Shown: one piece after another, positions 11,771-24,564 of the stretch
How positions within the stretch are numbered: the stretch's first letter is position 1
How the letters are laid out: the number at the start of each line of letters is the position of its first letter
Assembly: GCA_036850595.1 (NCBI GenBank)
Contig: CM072152.1
Coordinates: 23,945,179-24,009,178 of the forward strand
DNA from: Rhyacichthys aspro
Taxonomy: Eukaryota; Chordata; Actinopteri; Gobiiformes; Rhyacichthyidae
Length of the DNA: 64,000 nt
Direction of reading: 5' to 3'
Notes under the pieces: model-generated
What the model saw: only the letters and a program-made list of their open reading frames with translations
What the model was told of the DNA's origin: nothing
Databases searched by the model: none
Made by a program: the position numbers and the translations under genes

Positions 11771-12240
11771 ATTAGATTAGACTTTATTGTCATTACATTT
11801 GTTCAAGTAGAAGGCAACGAAACGCAGTTTAGCATCTAACCAGAAGGAAGAAAGTGCAGAATATTAAGTAAACTGTAAGTACTATAAACATGAGTACTAT
11901 GTGTATTACAGCAAAGTATAGATTTCAAAAAGATTTCAAAGACTTTAATTGTTAATTCATACAGATGAACCGAACAGAATAAGATCAATAAAAAGAAAAT
12001 AATATAATTAAAATAAAATATAAAATATATAAGGAGAGTGTAATATTATTAATATAATATTATGTACAGCCTGAGTGGAAATTAGCAGCAGTTGCAATGT
12101 ATGTAATAGACAGCTGCTAATTTCCACTCAGGCTGTACATATATAATTTGTATATCACTGTTATATAGAGGTGGATGTATATTAAGATGTATGAACAGTT
12201 AAAGAAGGGACTATTAACATAATTTACAGGTTAAGATGCA
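11771..12240 (+). mobile_element. Teleost-type interspersed repeat beginning TTAGACTTTATTGTCATT
   Basis: The start TTAGACTTTATTGTCATTAC, followed by AACGAAACGCAGTTTAGCAT and CTAACCAGAAG, matches from memory a very common teleost interspersed repeat whose downstream part has GTGCAGAATATT and TGAACAG words. The right boundary is only approximate. It contains the long perfect hairpin at 12062-12140. No reverse transcriptase or transposase coding is present. Confidence 0.5.
12062..12140. repeat. Perfect 28-bp inverted repeat (hairpin), 23-base loop
   Basis: The left arm 12062-12089 (starting ATGTACAGCCTGAGTGGAAA) and the right arm 12113-12140 (ending CCACTCAGGCTGTACAT) are perfect reverse complements over 28 bases, with one more outer pair at 12061/12141. 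The spacer is 12090-12112. Flanks are AT-rich. A precursor-microRNA would normally show bulges, so a recent palindromic insertion inside the surrounding repeat is the simpler reading. Confidence 0.85.
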
Positions 12241-12292
12241 TAATATTATCAGCTTTAATGTAATAGTAAATGTTAAATATATTCATTTGGTT

Positions 12293-12355
12293 AAGTTTGT
12301 TTTATTTAGAGTCAAGTTTGTTTTATTTAGAGTCAAGTTTGCTTTATTTAGAGTC
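12293..12355 (+). repeat. 21-bp tandem repeat, three copies
   Basis: Three adjoining units AAGTTTGTTTTATTTAGAGT plus C (12293-12313, 12314-12334, 12335-12355). The third has a single T-to-C change. Its sequence is unrelated to the other 21-bp minisatellite in this window. Confidence 0.9.
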
Positions 12356-14934
12356 ATAGAAGCTCTTCCAGATCCAGTCCTTATTTCCTGAAGCCTCCGA
12401 GCTGCAGTTTCAGATGTGATCTGTTGTTGAGATACAGCCCTGTTCATCCAGACTCCTCCTTTTTAAAAAGTGTCTGTTCAGTCGAGGTGCATCTGGATTA
12501 TTATTATATCGGCCAGTCCTCACTGCTGCATCACTATTTTCTGTCAGGTTTGCAGTTTTATTGAGTATTTTACCCAAAAGCTCTCACAAAGCAATACATT
12601 TCCAGCAAACCATCAATGAGAAAGTTGTGTTGAGCAAATTAAAATAGCATTAATATTAACACACACTTGAACTCATAGTGATTTAACCTGTTACTACTTA
12701 AAAAGTCTTGTAAATAACACCAGATATGAGTTGGTTTGTCGTCCATTTTTGAAGCAGTTGAAGTTCTGCTGCAAAAACAAAATGAAATGTTGTCTTTTTT
12801 GAGGACTGCATTTTACTTTTCTTCATGAAGACTGGTTCTACAGAAACAGGAGACGGGAGAATAGAGCAGAAATCAAACCTTGATCGCTCTGTATTGTGTA
12901 TTTTGTGCCGAGACTCTGGTTCCAACACAAAGCTCCAATTCTTTATCTGCAAACCTTTCACTAAATGTGATTTTAACCTGACATTTGGTTCCAGTGTCTG
13001 CTTCAAAGGCTGTAAAGCACAATGTCTGGACTCGTCATAAAAAAAAAAAAAAACAGGGATTAACTTTAGCAAAACCCTGAATCTGGCTGTGATCATGTTT
13101 GCACAAAAAGCAGCTGCAGCATCAAACAGTCCACCGTGACCTGGACTGGATTTCAGCGACAGACTCGGAGGCTGGCTCGGTTCAAAAGGCTTTAATCGGC
13201 GACAGTAGTTTCAGAAACAACAGGCGGTGTCCACTTTTTAGTTATTTCAGTGAATGTGTGAAATAGAACCTGCTTTGCTTTCTTTTTTTACAGCAAATAA
13301 GAAGACAGCGTTTTGAAGTAGTTTCAAATTAACGCTGCATGTGGACGTACTTCAGCTTAAAATGAATGCTCCTCTTAAATCCTTGCCCCTTAGAGTGTAG
13401 CACAGAGGGAAAATTAAGACGGAGACCATAACAGACTCGATGTGCCTTCGAGGATCCTTCTGTGGCTCAAATATAAGCCACTGGGCCCTTATTAACCTCC
13501 CGTTCCTACACTGTTCTTGTTCTGAGAGCTGCAGACACTCAGAACTTCAAGCACAACACCAATTTATGATTAATTATACTCTAATTACTTTTTAATCACA
13601 ATGTTATGGCACAATCCAACATTATTTTCTCTAACAGCGAATGGTAGTGTTTGTGGAAGATAGTAAGAGCTGTTACGAATGTGTTTCAATGTCATACCAT
13701 GTGCATTTTATACAATACTTCTAGTTATCTATTATTAAAATCACTTCAATTTAAAGCAATTTAACCAACAAGCTACTTCTCAAGTTTATACATTTCTGCA
13801 TAAAGTGCTTCTACACAGCGATAGTCTGAAAAATCTCCTTGAAACTCAAAATGTTTGTTGTTGATGTTATACAATGACAGTATTTAGGAGCTGGAACATG
13901 TGGTTGTACACGAGGAAGTATCTGAACAAGTGCACTTTGCAACACAGAGGTTTATGCATGGCTTTTATAAAAGTACATCACCAACATAACAATTTAGTCT
14001 CTATGGATCTCGGAAAAATAAGACGTGTGGGAGGTTCTTGATTTGAGTGTTTGCTCTTCCTTTTTATGTGAGAGCGCCAACAATAATAATAATAATTTAA
14101 AAGCTTTGAGTTTTATTTTTTATCTTGCCTCAAAGATAGTTTTTACTTTAACTGAGAGAAGAAATCAGTCTCTAAGGACCTTGATTCTTAGATAAAACCA
14201 ACAGCGACATGAGTTTATGAACAAAGAAATCTTCTCGAAGAACTTTGCTTTTGAAAATTGAAGGTCAAGAGAAGAATGCACTTTGTTCCACGTTTTCTTT
14301 TTGCAGTAATATGTAGAAAGCTCAGCTCAGTCAATTAGGAAACACTCCAATCCATGTTTCTATCTCTAACATGTCATTTTCTCCTGTTTATTTGCGTTTA
14401 TGTCATCAGAATAGGCCGAGTTAATTATTACTACATGAAAATTGTAATAAGTGGCTCAGTTTTTTGCGGATTGGACACTTCATTTTGAAGATAATTACAT
14501 AGTTTTATGGCCAGTTGTATGTTTTATAACGTTCAGTTTGAGTCTCATTTGTCATCGTCGTGGTTTGAGTGATCACGGTTAGCTCTGAGCAGAAGTCGAA
14601 AACTTAGTTAACTCAGATTTACAGCACTTCCTTGCGGTTGTTGCCAAATAATCCACTGCTAAAACGTGTCAGGATGCTGCTGTCGTTTTTATTGACAGTT
14701 TTAGTCCATGATAATGATGTTCCTGTCAGTCCTAGAGGTCACCCTTTCTTCTTCTTCTTTTTAGAGTCTTCATTTCGTAGCGATGTCTCGTGGGTGAAAT
14801 ATTTAATCTGTCGCTCCTTCGTCCTTTCACCTGTTCCAACACTGGCCACGTGCTTAAATAAATAACAGCAGGTTTCATGACAGCTTTTATGAGCCTTATT
14901 TAACACATCTTCATTTATAGTTTCATCACCAACG
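12356..14934. other. Unique sequence, no gene seen
   Basis: No supported gene. The 132-codon minus frame at 12698-13096 overlaps a plus frame and a poly-A run (13040-13053) and has no recognisable domain. A short AAT run lies at about 14080-14095. Confidence 0.4.
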
Positions 14935-15060
14935 TTCGTTCATCTGCTCGGTCTCATTAGTGGCTGATTGTGACTGGAGCCTGTCCCAAAGCTGCACCCT
15001 CTTTGGACAATCTATGAATAACTTCTGGATGTGAAAATCCCTGCGTTTTACGTCTCATCT
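14935..15060 (+). mobile_element. Interspersed-repeat fragment, GACTGGAGCCTGTCCCA type
   Basis: TTCGTTCATCTGCTCGG ... GTGACTGGAGCCTGTCCCAA ... CACCCTCTTTGGACAATC follows the same order as 5773-5905. This copy is diverged and has no 21-bp array after it. Confidence 0.4.
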
Positions 15061-15444
15061 ACTCCTTCCTATTCTAAAACACACTTCCAATATCATATTT
15101 TTGAACACATATCCCACTGATTTTCGTCACAAGCTGCACATCTTTCTGTCCTGTGTTTACTGTGAATGTTAGAGGAACTTGACTGGGTTTTCTAACTGTA
15201 GCTTTAACACATTTCTTAAGCATTTCTTTAATTTTGAGCCCTAGAACTAAACCTGATGGTGCTGAGCAATGATTAGCCTTTTTTATCCAGTGAATGTACC
15301 TCCCTCTGCGTGACTTTTCATTTTCTCTGCTGCAGTGAATTGTGTCGGCCGTCGAAGGGTGAAATGGCCGGATCACCTTCAGGTAATCATTGCTCGGCTT
15401 TATCCACTGCACCGAGCACTGCAGTGGTCCGCCCGCCTCCCGGA

Positions 15445-15465
15445 TGTGTGTGTGTGTGTGTGTGT
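15445..15465. repeat. (TG)n microsatellite
   Basis: About ten TG units. A small (CTG)6 run follows at 15521-15540. Both are ordinary vertebrate microsatellites. Confidence 0.95.
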
Positions 15466-15540
15466 TTGTGGGTTAGCGTTTAGCTCACGTGTTACACTTC
15501 TGACCAAATCTGAGTGAGCCCTGCTGCTGCTGCTGCTGCA

Positions 15541-18500
15541 GTCGACGCTCCTGCCAAGCTCCCGTTTCCTCTTTGTTCAGGGTTTGTTTGTGGGCATTGG
15601 ACAAAGAAAGAGAAAATGATAAAAAGGTAATGGTGCAAAGTGGAAAGAGCAGAGAAGAGACGAAAAAAGTTGGCACCTGAGAAGTTATAACTATGGTTTA
15701 TGGAAGCAGTAAAAGCTTAAACATCCAGTTTTCTCAATTTGGCAACAACATGACTTTACTTGAGGCTGGTTTTACTGAGTCAGTGGACTTTAAAAGAAAT
15801 GGAAGCACTATTTTACACTATTTAAAAGCTCTGCCATAGCAAACATTTAACTTTGTGATCTATTTTCTCTTGATTAGTGTTGTATGTATATACCCTGAAT
15901 TAAAGACAGACCAATAGGTATAAAACCATTGTGTAAAGAGTAGACTGCAGTGGACAATAACAATATTTACCTCGATACAAAACAACTTAGAATTGAATAT
16001 GATTCCACTTAAAGATCCTTGATTCTGACTAAAAAGGCTAAGCTCACAAAAAAAAAAAAAGAAAACCCCTAGTAGCTCATTTTCATTGGAAATTAAATAT
16101 ATTTATGAAAGCCAACTATAGTAATACAGGGAGATATCACACCAATCAAAGTTTTTCTTGTATTTCTCCACTATTTCTTTTGTTTATTGCAGTCAAAACA
16201 GGAACTTTGTCAGTCAGTGGTGTGGATACAAATGTTTTGCCGACAGATTTATTATTCGTGTTTCCATAAAATATAATTTGAAGTGAAATGTTTAATGGTT
16301 GCTTTGTAAAATCCAAATTAAGAACCCATGTTTTAATTAAAGTCTGTGACCTCAGAGACGGTTGGTTTTAGTTGGATTTTGCAAAACCTGTTTTATGACA
16401 TTAAAACCTGGCAGCACACACAGTAGACCAGGATCTGTGTCTATTTTAAGTAAGTGTCATGCTATAATTAAACCACCCACACATTTATATTTTTAGATTC
16501 TTCTACTACACTCTATTCCTAGTTTATATTATGCTTCCTCCGCATCCATAATGAGCTCTTTTTAAAATGTTAATGACACTGAAGTAATAAGACATTTCAA
16601 TAAACAGTCTTCTTTGAGGTAAAGCTTGGTCTGTTGTGATTGGTCAGCGTGACGTACCAGAAGCCTACATTAACCCAACACGCTCGAGCCAAAGCTAAAG
16701 GAACCGCGGTGGAAGCAAAAAGCAGTGGCATGTGTGTGTTTAGCCTCCGCAGTGAGGGATAACCTCTTCTGGTATTTTCCTGAATGGGATTCAAACAACC
16801 AGGGCTTATCGTGCACACACAGCTTGGCGGGAAACACTGCCGCAGTAAATGGGTCTCAAGTCAACCTTTTTACAGCAAAACCAGCACAAAACACACAAAA
16901 TGTCGATTCAGTACTAATTCTATACTGTATGTATGTGTAATTAGACATTTAATTACGTTTAGACTGGAAAGAATCACGGCATAAATAATGAAAAGGGTTC
17001 TTATAGAAAAGCAGCATTAAAGGGAACTGTGCGTTCAGGATTAGTTTTGGTAATAGCTCCACAAAAGCTCAGGGAAAGGAAAGCTCTTCTGAAGGAAAGT
17101 TACCGTGAACTATTTTTCACCAGAAAATCACCTCCTCTTTGGTTCGATTTGTGTGAAGAGAGAAAAAAACGGGTTTGAGGAAGAAACTCCATCATCTTCA
17201 TCCTTCAAACAAATCATAGAGGACCAGCCTGTTTACTCTTATATATGGTTGTTTTTTATTACAATGTGCCACAGCTCTGCTCAATGTATAGTGTATTTTG
17301 GCCGTACAATGAACATTATTGATTATTTGAATCCTTATTGTGTATGTTGTGGATCCTAGCTGCTCTTAAAGCTGCTCTTCAACTACTTCTTCATTGGTTT
17401 TGTAGAAAAAACTGCTTTCAATACCTTTTATTTAGTGACCTTCTTGTTTTAATCCTGTATCTCTGGTGGATAATGGACCAAAGTGTAATTCAGACATTTA
17501 TTACATCATTATAAGAATTACAATAACTATAAATTTAATTGAATCTGACAGTATCTTGACTATATTTTGTACAGTTTAAGGAAAAACAAGTGGTTAAGAA
17601 ATGCAACCATCAACCATCTGCTTAAATGTGTTTAAAATATTAGTATAATCTTAAACTAAATGGAACACTGCCAGTTTCAATCGTGGATAACACTATTTTC
17701 ATCTTCTTAATCTCCTTTAATAAAGTGCAATTTCTTGGAGTCTCGTCAAGTTTTTGTTGCAAAGATCTTGAGTTGTTAACACACTGGAAGCAGGTTCATA
17801 GTGGACTGTACTTTCAAGTTGAATCCCCCCAAATTTATGACAGTATCAGGTATTTGTTGTTGATTTTTGATCATACAGCTGTCGTTAAGCCTGTGTTTTA
17901 ATACGAAAAGCTATTTTTGCCACATCTACTTAAATAACCTGCTTTTTTTCCTTTGCCATCCCATTTCTGAGGACAATTAACACATTAAAAGTATAATCAT
18001 GTAGGATTTTTATTGCACACCACAGTTTCCTTTCTATTTAAAAGTTAACACGTTTCTTTATTGTATCCCTAATCCAGTTTTTATGCTTTTCCAACATCAT
18101 AAATTCTCTTTAAGACTTGCGTTAATGCAAAGTTGATGTTTAAATTGTATTTTAATGTCAGATATGTCATTAATGCTCCAGTAATGGCCTTCGTATTGCT
18201 TCCTCTATTTAAGAAATGAATAAAAACTGCAACATAACAAGGTCAATACAACACCTTTCTACTGTTTTCCTGAAAGACTCTCTTTTGTACGACGGAAACG
18301 CCTTCAGAATCCTACATCTAGCACGGCATTCCTAAATAAATTACCACCATTTAACCTTGTATCGGGTTTGAACTGAACAGGAAGGTCAGATTTAAAATGC
18401 TATTACATTCAAAGACTCCAGCAAGGAGCCAGAAATCAACTTCAAACGAGCCTTTTTTTTTTTTTCTCTTCTGTATAATTTCAAATACAGCTAAAAGAAA

Positions 18501-19085
18501 AGGGTCGAAGCACTTCCACCTCTGGAGTAAGGTTCCCGACGGTTTTGCCAATTTTCCAGCCTCTGTGGATAAAAGCTACCACCGATTGGCAAATTATCTC
18601 ATGTGAAGGTGGCGAGGAAGCTGAGTATGACAAATGTGTCCCCGGGAAATAAGTCTTTGATCACAGCAGCGAGAGACAAAGAGTAGAAACGGAACAGAGA
18701 AGTGAAAGAATTGAAATCCGGGGTGAGCCTAATTGAAATGCAAACATGGAACCTCAATAAAGCTGCTGAGTTTAGGGCTGTGATGATAAAAAGAAGGATG
18801 GAGGGAAGGAAAAGAGGAATAATCATTCAATCCAGAGCGAGTTCATGAACATACACAGAGCCAGGAGGTTTCCATCATCGAAATGCAAAGCTGTGAAAGT
18901 TACAATAACCTAGTGAACGACGCGAGGCAGCACCATGTAACTCAATGGAAGCAGGGATTAAATGCATTTGAAGATGTGTTAAATCAAGCCAGACGCCCAC
19001 TTTCGATGTAGTTTTGATGTAGAACTTTGACAGAACTTTGTTGAATATTTCAGAGATTATTAGAAAAGCTATATTTAAAAGTCCT
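15541..19085. other. Unique sequence, no gene seen; CCAAT/CRE-like words at 16636
   Basis: No exon is supported. At 16636-16660 the words TGATTGGTCAGCGTGACGTA combine a reverse CCAAT box with a TGACGTA (CRE-like) site, and CpGs follow (GAACCGCGGTGG); this could be a small promoter or enhancer but nothing transcribed can be shown next to it. Short frames at 16597-16984, 17105-17359 and 17683-17901 have no recognisable domains. Confidence 0.35.
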
Positions 19086-19236
19086 TTACCTGATTTTTTT
19101 ACTGTTGCATTTAGTTTTTCAGTTGAATCTCTTAAAGTTTATTGTAACAGGAATCATCTGTGAAAAAATGAGACCTTAAGACGTGATCTAGTCTTTATAA
19201 TTAAGGATTTTAATAGATGAGAATGATCAGAGATAA
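19086..19236 (-). mobile_element. Fragment of the CCAATGGGAGCG dispersed repeat (3' part)
   Basis: Read on the minus strand, 19172-19236 matches 57738-57800 with almost no differences, including GACTAGATCACGTCTTAAGG. The following ~80 bases also align loosely to the AACAGTAAAAAAATCA end at 57838-57853. Only the 3' part of the repeat is present. Confidence 0.7.
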
Positions 19237-20947
19237 AAGTTTCAAGATCTAGATGTCGATTTAATGTAATGTATTAGTATTTTGTGGAGAAAAATTGGTC
19301 TGGTTTGACCTTTTTTTAAATAAAACAAGCAGGAAAGGTTACTGCTGCTGTTGGAGGAGACTTGTCCATGTTTAAAGTCAAATTGAAATCAAACACTAAG
19401 TAAGATGCTGGACTAACTTCAGTTTTGTAAATGATTCAAAAACCAATTTAATAGTCAACAACATCTTTTTGAGATTAGTGGAAACCAGTTTAACCAAATT
19501 AAAAACATATGAAACAGACAGCTCCAAAATAATGTCTTTATTTCCCCCCAAAACGTAAAAGTAATCCACATTATTTACGTTCTAATGAGTACAGAGCCTC
19601 ATGAAGTAAACAAAGTGCTAATTTGAGTCATTTCTTTAGCTGTTTTCCTGCTCTTTGTTGGTAAAAGCTGCTAAAGGATCACAGTCCAGGGCTAACACCT
19701 CCATATTTCCTTTTGCCTGTGACCCTCTGATGCTTCATCCTCTTTTAAAAATTCACCCTGCTGTCACTTGGCATCCCTTATTTATATTTATTGGAGGTTC
19801 CCAGATTTATATTCAGTCTGAAAATTGGCTGCCATATTCTTATTTATGACAAGGCAGTTTTCAAAAGATCTATTGTTTTTCTTTCTTCCGCAAAACCAAT
19901 ATAAAAGGAATAATGATCACATAAAGTTACACAATTATATTTGACATTTAAATCACAAACAAATGCTTCGTAATTAAATTAATTGCTTTAGTTTGTTGTG
20001 ATTTGTGAGCTTCTTCCTGATAAAAAAATAGAAAGTAATACACGTTTTTGTAAAAAGCTATGTTTTATCCTGAAAGTCGCCTAAATTGATCAGTAATAAA
20101 CTTCTGCGCTCCTCATTGTGCCTTTAAATCTAAAATCTGTTCAGTTTTATGCCTCATTTATCATTTCAACATTGGAACACTTACAAACGTATTAGCACCC
20201 TTCACCAAGTTAAAAATACACAAGAATGAAGTGGGCTATCATCCTCGACACAGGCTCGTTCCTTTGCTGCAAATTACAGGGAAATTTGGCCAAAAAATCA
20301 CTGGAAAATTAACTGCTGCTTCTGAATTCAATCAAAGTTGGAGTGAAAATGGTCCGTCTCTCGGCTTCTTTCACAGCTGTTTGAACATTCACCCACGTGT
20401 CTTACTGCAAATGCTTCAGTGAGTTTTAATGTCAGTCTGACTTTTGTAACAAAGCAGCATCGTTTGTGATTGCTGCTGTTTATCTTCTGAGTTTAACTGA
20501 GAAGTGGCAAAGTCATACTGGTGTAAAACATACATCTGGAAAAAACTATCTTCATTTATAAGTTATTTTAATGCACAGGTTAAAGGACTTGGAGTATACA
20601 AATAGGAAAATACATGTTATTTGAAAAGGAAGACATTTTACCTTCTTATATATCTTTTTATGTGATTATTATTGCAGTAAACTTCAAATAAAACCAAGTT
20701 TAAGCTTTATTTTGTCTATTATCTTTGTCATTTTTTACATGCTGTCACAAATTGTGGGGAAAGTAGTCGCCCTGGGCTTTTACAACAAAATAAAACAGAT
20801 GAAAAAACAGTTTATTGCTGTGTTAATTATTATATTTAATGGTCTAATGTTATCAAACAAGACACTTTACTCTTCTGTCAAACATGTGTAGATTAGCCTC
20901 CATAAAAAGGTGAAAGTGACTCTGGACTAGTGTTATAGTAAACCCAA
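19237..20947. other. Unique sequence, no gene seen
   Basis: AT-rich DNA. The frames at 19655-19849 and 20231-20422 have no recognisable product. Confidence 0.4.
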
Positions 20948-22840
20948 CACTGACCTCCATGAGTCTGGACCTGGTCTAAGACTGGACTAACTCTGTCTCC
21001 TTCACCAAACACTGACCTCCATGAGTCTGGACCTGGTCTAAGACTGGACTAACTCTGTCTCCTTCACCAAACACTAACCTCCATGAGTCTGGACCTGGTC
21101 TAAGACTGGACTAACTCTGTCTCCTTCACCAAACACTGACCTCCATGAGTCTGGACCTGGTCTAAGACTGGACTAACTCTGTCTCCTTCACCAAACACTG
21201 ACCTCCATGAGTCTGGACCTGGTCTAAGACTGGACTAACTCTGTCTCCTTCACCAAACACTAACCTCCATGAGTCTGGACCTGGTCTAAGACTGGACTAA
21301 CTCTGTCTCCTTCACCAAACACTAACCTCCATGAGTCTGGACCTGGTCTAAGACTGGACTAACTCTGTCTCCTTCACCAAACACTAACCTCCATGAGTCT
21401 GGACCTGGTCTAAGACTGGACTAACTCTGTCTCCTTCACCAAACACTGACCTCCATGAGTCTGGACCTGGTCTAAGACTGGACTAACTCTGTCTCCTTCA
21501 CCAAACACTGACCTCCATGAGTCTGGACCTGGTCTAAGACTGGACTAACTCTGTCTCCTTCACCAAACACTGACCTCCATGAGTCTGGACCTGGTCTAGG
21601 ACTGGACTAACTCTGTCTCCTTCACCAAACACTGACCTCCATGAGTCTGGACCTGGTCTAAGACTGGACTAACTCTGTCTCCTTCACCAAACACTGACCT
21701 CCATGAGTCTGGACCTGGTCTAAGACTGGACTAACTCTGTCTCCTTCACCAAACACTGACCTCCATGAGTCTGGACCTGGTCTAAGACTGGACTAACTCT
21801 GTCTCCTTCACCAAACACTAACCTCCATGAGTCTGGACCTGGTCTAAGACTGGACTAACTCTGTCTCCTTCACCAAACACTAACCTCCATGAGTCTGGAC
21901 CTGGTCTAAGACTGGACTAACTCTGTCTCCTTCACCAAACACTAACCTCCATGAGTCTGGACCTGGTCTAAGACTGGACTAACTCTGTCTCCTTCACCAA
22001 ACACTGACCTCCATGAGTCTGGACCTGGTCTAAGACTGGACTAACTCTGTCTCCTTCACCAAACACTGACCTCCATGAGTCTGGACCTGGTCTAAGACTG
22101 GACTAACTCTGTCTCCTTCACCAAACACTAACCTCCATGAGTCTGGACCTGGTCTAAGACTGGACTAACTCTGTCTCCTTCACCAAACACTGACCTCCAT
22201 GAGTCTGGACCTGGTCTAAGACTGGACTAACTCTGTCTCCTTCACCAAACACTGACCTCCATGAGTCTGGACCTGGTCTAAGACTGGACTAACTCTGTCT
22301 CCTTCACCAAACACTGACCTCCATGAGTCTGGACCTGGTCTAAGACTGGACTAACTCTGTCTCCTTCACCAAACACTGACCTCCATGAGTCTGGACCTGG
22401 TCTAAGACTGGACTAACTCTGTCTCCTTCACCAAACACTGACCTCCATGAGTCTGGACCTGGTCTAAGACTGGACTAACTCTGTCTCCTTCACCCAACAC
22501 TGACCTCCATGAGTCTGGACCTGGTCTAAGACTGGACTAACTCTGTCTCCTTCACCAAACACTGACCTCCATGAGTCTGGACCTGGTCTAAGACTGGACT
22601 AACTCTGTCTCCTTCACCAAACACTGACCTCCATGAGTCTGGACCTGGTCTAAGACTGGACTAACTCTGTCTCCTTCACCAAACACTGACCTCCATGAGT
22701 CTGGACCTGGTCTAAGTCTGGACTAACTCTGTCTCCTTCACCAGACACTGACCTCCATGAGTCTGGACCTGGTCTAAGTCTGGACTAACTCTGTCTCCTT
22801 CACCAAACACTGACCTCCATGAGTCTGGACCTGGTCTAAG
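20948..22840 (+). repeat. 62-bp satellite-like tandem array (30 full units plus a part unit)
   Basis: Units begin CACTGACCTCCATGAGTCTG, continue GACCTGGTCTAAGACTGGAC and end CTGTCTCCTTCACCAAA. Unit starts are spaced 62 bp from 20948 to 22808, exactly 30 periods, with the last unit stopping at 22840. No indel is needed anywhere. Variation is almost confined to one site, ACTGACC versus ACTAACC; by my reading the A form is in units 3, 6, 7, 8, 15, 16, 17 and 20. Rare changes are CTAGG in unit 11, CACCCAACAC before unit 26, and TAAGTCTGG in units 29 and 30. There are no spacers and no open frame crosses it. Such uniformity points to recent amplification or active homogenisation. Confidence 0.95.
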
Positions 22841-24560
22841 GTTAAGACCTCTGCTAAACTAAATAAACTCAAACAACACACAGAGTCAGGCAAAACAAAA
22901 GTGTTCATTTATGAATCAAACCAATATTTTGAGACAACATAAGCCATTACACAACTACAACTAAAACTAATGAATATTAAATGAAACCAAAGGAGATGAA
23001 GACTGTTGTAGACCCGACTTCTGTCTGTCCCAGCCCATTGAAAAAGCCTAAAATAAAATAACAAACCATAGAAACAGAGCCAACACAGCCATCACTTAAA
23101 AATAAAATAAAAAGAGGAGCTTGAACAAATTCTGGCGACGAGTGGAGACAGAAGTGAAGCAGCCTTGTTTCAAAGCGGCGTCCAATCAGGAGCCGGGAAA
23201 ACGGACACACCCACTCTTCCTCAACACATGGAAATCCAATAAACACATGAACACATAAACATAACACCTCCACAAAAACAAACACCACTAGGATCTGTGG
23301 CCTAGATGCTAAAAACTGTTCTGCGTTGGTTGTTAATCTTTATTTTTTCTCCTTTTGCTCAATAAAGTTGCTCTATTATTAGTTAGATTTGGGTTGTAAT
23401 TAATGAAATGGATTAAAGTGAATATTTAGCGGATGTCAACATTATCATGAAACGAAAAGGCAAACTTGTGAGACTTGTTCAGCTGTGATTATAAACGTGA
23501 ATTATGTGTATGTCTTTGTTGAGAATGTTTGTTTTTGACAGCGCTGAGATGTAAGCACAAAGCAATAACTCATAAATTCCAAATAAAACCGTCTCTTGTT
23601 GGATTTGTATTGTAATAAAAGTACACAAGTTTATACGCCGCATTGATTCGTTTGTTTGGGGATTTGAAACTTCAGTGATTTATGGTGAGATACATTATAT
23701 GAGCAGATAAATCAGGAGTGTTTGGCGTATATCACTGGTGTTGAATAAAAATGCACTGCTCTGTGAACGTATGAGCAGCCTGTAGTGGACATACAGATGG
23801 TTTTATTAATTATGAATACACTTCTCACTCAGTCGCCTTCACCAAAGCCAATATTTGAGAGACAGAAGGTGTTAGGGTTCACGTTGGAGCTCTGTGTGCT
23901 CAGATAGAGTCGGTCAATAATTAATGGCACATGTTCACAGCTGTGTTTCTGAATGATGGTCCGGTCCAGGTTTAGCTCCCGCTCGAACGGAAAATCAACA
24001 GGAAGTGTGGTGTCGTTATGATGTAAAAGAGCAGATGGTGTGGAAACGACACTTCTATAGCTTCAGAAGATACACGATCCAAGTCAAATAGAGCAGTCTA
24101 CAGCAGCAGTTCACAAGCTACGTTTTATTTTGGGTCCTTATTTCATTACTGCATGTTTCCCCAACATCAAGTGTTACTTCTAAACAACATTTGACTTTGG
24201 AGTCTGGTTTGATTTAATAACATCACATCGTTATTCTTCCTCAGTTCAGTTTGTTGGTGCTGTCCTAGTTTGTCTTCTCTGAGCAGTGTATACTTAAACT
24301 GGGTTCTAAGAAGCTATATTTATTCATTTTTCTCCAAAGATAGACAATCACAAGATGTTATTCTGAGGTGATGATTATGAAAAACCCAGCTCTGTGTTTT
24401 CCTTCCCTGAGGGTCTCTACAGTCTTTACCTTCCAATTCCTGGGTCTGTCCTCAAGCCCATATTAAAGACCTGAGGCCAATGTAATGAGTACAGTATTTC
24501 TGGGACAGATACCTTGCTCTCTTGCCTTCAATCTCCACTTCCTCATTTTCTTTTCTTGTC
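22841..24560. other. Unique sequence, no gene seen
   Basis: No exon is supported. A 103-codon minus frame (22977-23288) is hydrophobic and Phe/Val-rich, as AT-rich chance frames often are, and has no known domain. The DNA beneath it has CpGs and a CCAAT word near 23180. Confidence 0.35.
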
Positions 24561-24564
24561 CCTG

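Noticed and set aside
12698..13096. 132-codon minus-strand frame
   Set aside because: Runs through a poly-A/T run, overlaps a 71-codon plus frame and has no recognisable product.
16377..16400. Possible lone 21-bp unit (TTTTAGTTGGATTTTGC)
   Set aside because: Only one partial unit with no tandem neighbour or element end; chance match is likely.
20948..22840. CRISPR-like array
   Set aside because: Units are contiguous with no unique spacers, the unit is 62 bp, there are no cas genes, and the DNA is vertebrate in character.
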